A stretch of DNA of 64,000 bases, taken from Pseudomonadota bacterium. Its GTDB lineage: Bacteria; Pseudomonadota; Alphaproteobacteria; Rhizobiales; Devosiaceae. How positions within the stretch are numbered: position 1 is the first letter of the stretch; each line of letters opens with the position of its first letter. The stretch covers positions 1 to 64,000 of the forward strand of contig JAEWBN010000020.1 of NCBI GenBank assembly GCA_023391095.1. Direction: 5' to 3'. Under the pieces are notes generated by a model that was given only the letters and a program-made list of their open reading frames with translations, made no database searches and had not been told where the DNA came from. Positions 61,020 through 64,000 of the stretch are shown here, in pieces. The position numbers were made by a program, and so were the translations under genes.

Positions 61020-62066
61020 ATGACCGTATCGCCATCTCCCTGGTGGAACAGAGAGCGCCACGCCGACCGGCGCCCGGCTCTTTTGGCCCGCGCCCGCATC
61101 GACGCCGCCTTTCGCGCCTGGCTCACGGGCCACGATTTCCTCCTGGTCGACCCTCCCGGCCTGCAGCGCTCGCCCGGGAACGAAACGCATCTGCACGCTT
61201 TCGGCACCCAGATGATCGGCAATGACGGGACGGGGCAGGCCATGTACCTGCACACTTCGCCCGAATTCACCATGAAGAAGCTGCTCGCCGCCGGTGAAAC
61301 CCGCATCGCAAGCCTCCAGCATGTGTGGCGCAACCGGGAGCGCTCAGCGCTTCACCATCCCGAATTCACCATGCTCGAATGGTACCGCGCCGATGAGCCC
61401 TATGAGGCCATCATTAACGATACGCTGACCTTGATCCGGCTTGCCGCAGAAACGACCGGCATCGGCCGCTTCGAATTTCGTGGTCGCGGCTGCGATCCGC
61501 GTGCAGAGGCCGAGCGCATCAGCGTGGCCGATGCCTTCCTTGCCCATGCCGGGATCGATCTGCTCGCCACCATGGATGCCGACGGCGTGCCCGATGGCGA
61601 AGCCCTCGCGGCGCAGATGCAAGGCGTCGGCATGGATGTCCCGGACGACCAAAGCTGGTCCTATCTTTTCACCCAGATTCTGGTGGACAAGGTCGAACCG
61701 CAACTGGGCAACGGCCGTGTGACTGTCCTCGACCGCTATCCCGCCTGCGAAGCCGCTCTGGCGCGGCGGGTCCCCGGCGACCGGCGTGTCTCCGAGCGCT
61801 TCGAGGTCTATGCCTGTGGCGTCGAACTCGCCAATGGCTTTGGCGAACTGACCGATGCGGCCGAGCAGCGGCTGCGTTTTGAAGCCGAGATGGCAGAGAA
61901 ACAGCGCATCTATGGCGAGCGCTATCCCATCGACGAGGATTTTCTCGCCGCTCTCGAATTCATGCCTGAAGCCAGCGGCGTTGCCCTCGGCTTTGATCGT
62001 CTTGTCATGCTCGCGACCGGCGCGCAGCGGATCGAGGCGGTGCTCTGGGCGCCGGTCGCCGAATGA
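61020..62066 (+). CDS. epmA: EF-P beta-lysine ligase
   Basis: The 348-residue protein is a class II lysyl-tRNA-synthetase-like enzyme without the anticodon domain. Motif 2 region VWRNRERSALHHPEFTMLEW, the Lys/adenylate pocket YLHTSPEFTMKKLL and motif 3 VALGFDRLVML are present. EpmA attaches (R)-beta-lysine to Lys34 of EF-P. It starts 130 bases from the divergent efp gene and overlaps epmB by four bases, which supports the assignment over a true lysyl-tRNA synthetase. Confidence 0.95.
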   Translation: MTVSPSPWWNRERHADRRPALLARARIDAAFRAWLTGHDFLLVDPPGLQRSPGNETHLHAFGTQMIGNDGTGQAMYLHTSPEFTMKKLLAAGETRIASLQHVWRNRERSALHHPEFTMLEWYRADEPYEAIINDTLTLIRLAAETTGIGRFEFRGRGCDPRAEAERISVADAFLAHAGIDLLATMDADGVPDGEALAAQMQGVGMDVPDDQSWSYLFTQILVDKVEPQLGNGRVTVLDRYPACEAALARRVPGDRRVSERFEVYACGVELANGFGELTDAAEQRLRFEAEMAEKQRIYGERYPIDEDFLAALEFMPEASGVALGFDRLVMLATGAQRIEAVLWAPVAE

Positions 62067-63103
62067 GCGCCATCAAGACCCTCGATGGCCTCGAACAGGC
62101 CGGTCTCATCGCAGACCGGGCCGGGCTCGATGCCGTTGCCGAGAAATACGCGATTTCGCTCACGCCAGCGGTACTGGATCTTATCGACCCCACCGATCCG
62201 AACGATCCCATCGCGCGCCAATATGTGCCAAGTGCCGCGGAACTGATCACAACGCCGGATGAGCGCGCCGACCCCATTGGCGACCTGACCCACTCGCCTG
62301 TCGAAGGCATTGTCCATCGCTATCCGGATCGCGTGCTGCTCAAGGCCGTCCATGTCTGTCCGGTCTATTGCCGCTTCTGTTTCCGCCGGGAAATGGTGGG
62401 GCCGCAGGGCCTGGGCACGCTGACGTCGACGGAGCTCGATGCGGCCATCGCCTATATCGCCTCTCACACCGAGATCTGGGAAGTGATCCTCACCGGCGGC
62501 GACCCGCTGGTGCTGTCGCCGCGCCGCCTCGCCGCGATCATGGAACGTCTGGCGCCCATCGCGCATGTCAAAGTCATCCGCTTTCACACGCGCGTGCCCG
62601 TGGTCGAGCCCGAACGGATCGACGCGGCAATGGTCGATGCCCTCAAGTCCAGCGGCAAGACGACCTATCTGGCCGTCCATGCCAATCACCCGCGCGAGCT
62701 GACGGTAGAGGCGCGGCAGGGTTTCGACCGGCTGATCGCGGCCGGGATCATGCTGATCAGCCAGACGGTGCTGCTGGCCGGCGTCAATGACGATGTCGAA
62801 ACCCTGGCGGCGCTGATGCGCGGCTTTGTCGAAAACCGCATCCGCCCCTACTACCTGCACCATCCGGACCTCGCGCCCGGAACCGGTCATTTCCGCGTCA
62901 GCATCGAACAGGGCCAGGCGCTCGTCACGGCCCTGCGGGGGCGCATTTCCGGTCTCTGCCAGCCGACCTACGTGCTCGACATCCCCGGCGGGCATGGCAA
63001 GGCCGATATCGGCGCGACTTCGATTGCAGGGCAGGGTGGGTGTTTCACTGTCCGTGACTGGCAGGGCGGCGAGCACGCCTACCCGCCGGACACTTTCCGA
63101 TAG
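62063..63103 (+). CDS. epmB: EF-P lysine 2,3-aminomutase (radical SAM)
   Basis: The 346-residue protein has the radical-SAM cluster motif Cys99-x3-Cys103-x2-Cys106 (HVCPVYCRFCFRRE), the SAM region ILTGGDPLVLSPRRL and the PLP/partner region VHANHPRELTVEA. EpmB converts lysine to (R)-beta-lysine for EpmA. It is shorter than catabolic lysine aminomutases, as expected. ATGA coupling with epmA supports the pathway role. Confidence 0.94.
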   Translation: MSAIKTLDGLEQAGLIADRAGLDAVAEKYAISLTPAVLDLIDPTDPNDPIARQYVPSAAELITTPDERADPIGDLTHSPVEGIVHRYPDRVLLKAVHVCPVYCRFCFRREMVGPQGLGTLTSTELDAAIAYIASHTEIWEVILTGGDPLVLSPRRLAAIMERLAPIAHVKVIRFHTRVPVVEPERIDAAMVDALKSSGKTTYLAVHANHPRELTVEARQGFDRLIAAGIMLISQTVLLAGVNDDVETLAALMRGFVENRIRPYYLHHPDLAPGTGHFRVSIEQGQALVTALRGRISGLCQPTYVLDIPGGHGKADIGATSIAGQGGCFTVRDWQGGEHAYPPDTFR

Positions 63104-63125
63104 CCTGTCGTTTGGGCGTTTGAGC

Positions 63126-63149
63126 AAAAAAAAGGGCGCCGGAGCGCCC
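63126..63149 (-). terminator. Terminator of fabV
   Basis: GGGCGC and GCGCCC form a 6-bp stem with a 4-base loop; on the minus strand an eight-base T run follows. It lies 11 bases after the fabV stop. Confidence 0.8.
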
Positions 63150-63159
63150 CTTCCAAACC

Positions 63160-64000
63160 TTATTCGACCACGCGAGGATCGACATCCTTGCTGTAGTCGA
63201 CCCCGCCCACGGCAAAGCCGAAGAGGCGCAGGAATTCCTCGCGGTACTTGCCGAGATCGGCCAGCTCGTTGAGGTTTTCGGTATTGAGCAGCTTCCAGCG
63301 CTTGGCCAGTTCCGCCTGCATGGGCGCGGACAGTTCCCAGTCGTCGACGCGGATGCGGTTGGCTTCGTCCACGGCCACGTCGCCCTGGAGCTTCTCGCGG
63401 AACAGGCGGTCGATCTGCTGGATCGGGCCTTCACCCAGCCCCATCTCGTCCTCGACCTTGATCAGCACCGTGCCATAGAGCGGCACAACCGGAATGGCCG
63501 AGCTCGCCTGGGTCACCACGGCCTTCAGCGCCACGACATGGGCAGCATTTGCGCCATGAGTGTCGCGGATGGCCTGCGCGGCGCGGTCAAGATCGGCCTT
63601 GGCGCGGCCAAGGGTGCCCTTGTGGTAGATCGGCCAGGTCAGTTCCGAGCCGAGATAAGTGTAGTTGAGGGTGAGGAAATTATCCGCCAGCACGCCGGCA
63701 TCGCCGAGTGCCTTGATCCAGAGTTCCCAGTCCTCGCCGCCCATGACCTTGACCGTTGCCAGGGCTTCTTCCTCGCTGGCCGGCTCGACGGTGACTTCGG
63801 AAACTTCACCGGTGCCGGTATTGAGCGTCTTGGACGTGACCGTGCTGCCATAGGGCTTGATGGCCGAGCGGTAGGTCACGCCGTCCTTGGGATCGGTCCG
63901 CACCGGGGAAGCGACCGAATAAACGATCAGGTCGACCTGGCCCAGATTGGCCTTGATGGCTTCGATGGCCTCGGCCTTGATCGCGTCCGAAAAGGCGTCG
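63160..64000 (-). CDS. fabV: Enoyl-[acyl-carrier-protein] reductase FabV, C-terminal part
   Basis: The frame continues off the right edge; 280 codons are visible. FabV reduces trans-2-enoyl-ACP or -CoA with NADH in fatty acid synthesis and resists triclosan. Recognised parts are DLIVYSVASPVRTDPKDGV, SAIKPYGSTVTSKTLNT, LNYTYLGSELTWPIYHKGTL and IPVVPLYGTVLIKVEDEMG. The missing N-terminal 100 or so residues carry the NADH-binding motif. It ends at a terminator and converges with epmB. Confidence 0.93.
   Translation of the reverse strand, partial: DAFSDAIKAEAIEAIKANLGQVDLIVYSVASPVRTDPKDGVTYRSAIKPYGSTVTSKTLNTGTGEVSEVTVEPASEEEALATVKVMGGEDWELWIKALGDAGVLADNFLTLNYTYLGSELTWPIYHKGTLGRAKADLDRAAQAIRDTHGANAAHVVALKAVVTQASSAIPVVPLYGTVLIKVEDEMGLGEGPIQQIDRLFREKLQGDVAVDEANRIRVDDWELSAPMQAELAKRWKLLNTENLNELADLGKYREEFLRLFGFAVGGVDYSKDVDPRVVE

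Noticed and set aside
61020..62066. Lysyl-tRNA synthetase
   Set aside because: The anticodon-binding domain is absent and the gene is coupled to epmB next to efp, which fits EpmA.

Overview
This 64-kb window looks like chromosomal DNA of a GC-rich alphaproteobacterium. The order hisD - UPF0262/phosphatase - infA - maf - yacG, a DUF2948 gene beside hisD, and murA next to a small basic protein and tRNA-Thr point to Hyphomicrobiales. I infer a Devosia-like genus from the overall gene style; I could run no search.

Layout. Positions 1-4099 are mobile DNA next to tRNA-Phe: the end of an IS3-type insertion sequence, a serine resolvase, about 1 kb without recognisable genes, an excisionase-like protein and a tyrosine integrase. 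Positions 4100-10207 are conserved core: tRNA-Phe, yacG, maf, infA, a fused UPF0262/low-molecular-weight phosphatase gene, hisD, DUF2948, murA, a 53-residue conserved small protein and tRNA-Thr. Positions 10208-22252 are a 12-kb island in tRNA-Thr, bounded by an exact 23-bp repeat of the tRNA 3' end. It carries an integrase with an abnormal C-terminus, a coupled ParB-like gene, a HEPN-like gene, a serine recombinase, a GNAT-like gene and a type I restriction-modification operon with an Mrr-like nuclease inserted (hsdM-hsdS-mrr-hsdR).

Positions 22253-64000 are mostly transport and catabolism. First comes a LacI-controlled sugar locus with a GH32-like glycosidase, a serine hydrolase and an ABC importer; two matching LacI-type operators flank it. 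Next are an oligopeptide ABC operon and a nucleoside/nucleobase ABC operon with a CodA-like cytosine deaminase. Then follows the most notable region, 41973-47943: an F420-dependent LLM oxidoreductase, a predicted coenzyme F420-0 ABC importer, CofE and an F420-dependent glucose-6-phosphate-dehydrogenase-type enzyme. After it stand an RbsABC-like importer (reverse strand) and, divergently, a sugar alcohol dehydrogenase, the YtfQRT-YjfF importer, a FadR-type regulator, a degenerate HNH-like protein and a CE7 acetyl esterase, probably for hemicellulose sugars. The right end holds a DUF892 protein, the complete EF-P modification module (efp, epmA, epmB) and the C-terminal part of fabV.

How the parts fit. 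The F420 region has an importer, the polyglutamylating ligase and two predicted users of the cofactor, but none of the genes that build F420-0. It therefore reads as a salvage system: import the precursor, trap it by glutamylation, use it. An 18-bp palindrome shared by the promoter regions of the two oxidoreductases ties the ends of the locus together. Two independent integrations into tRNA genes within 20 kb mark the left side as a hotspot of gene exchange.
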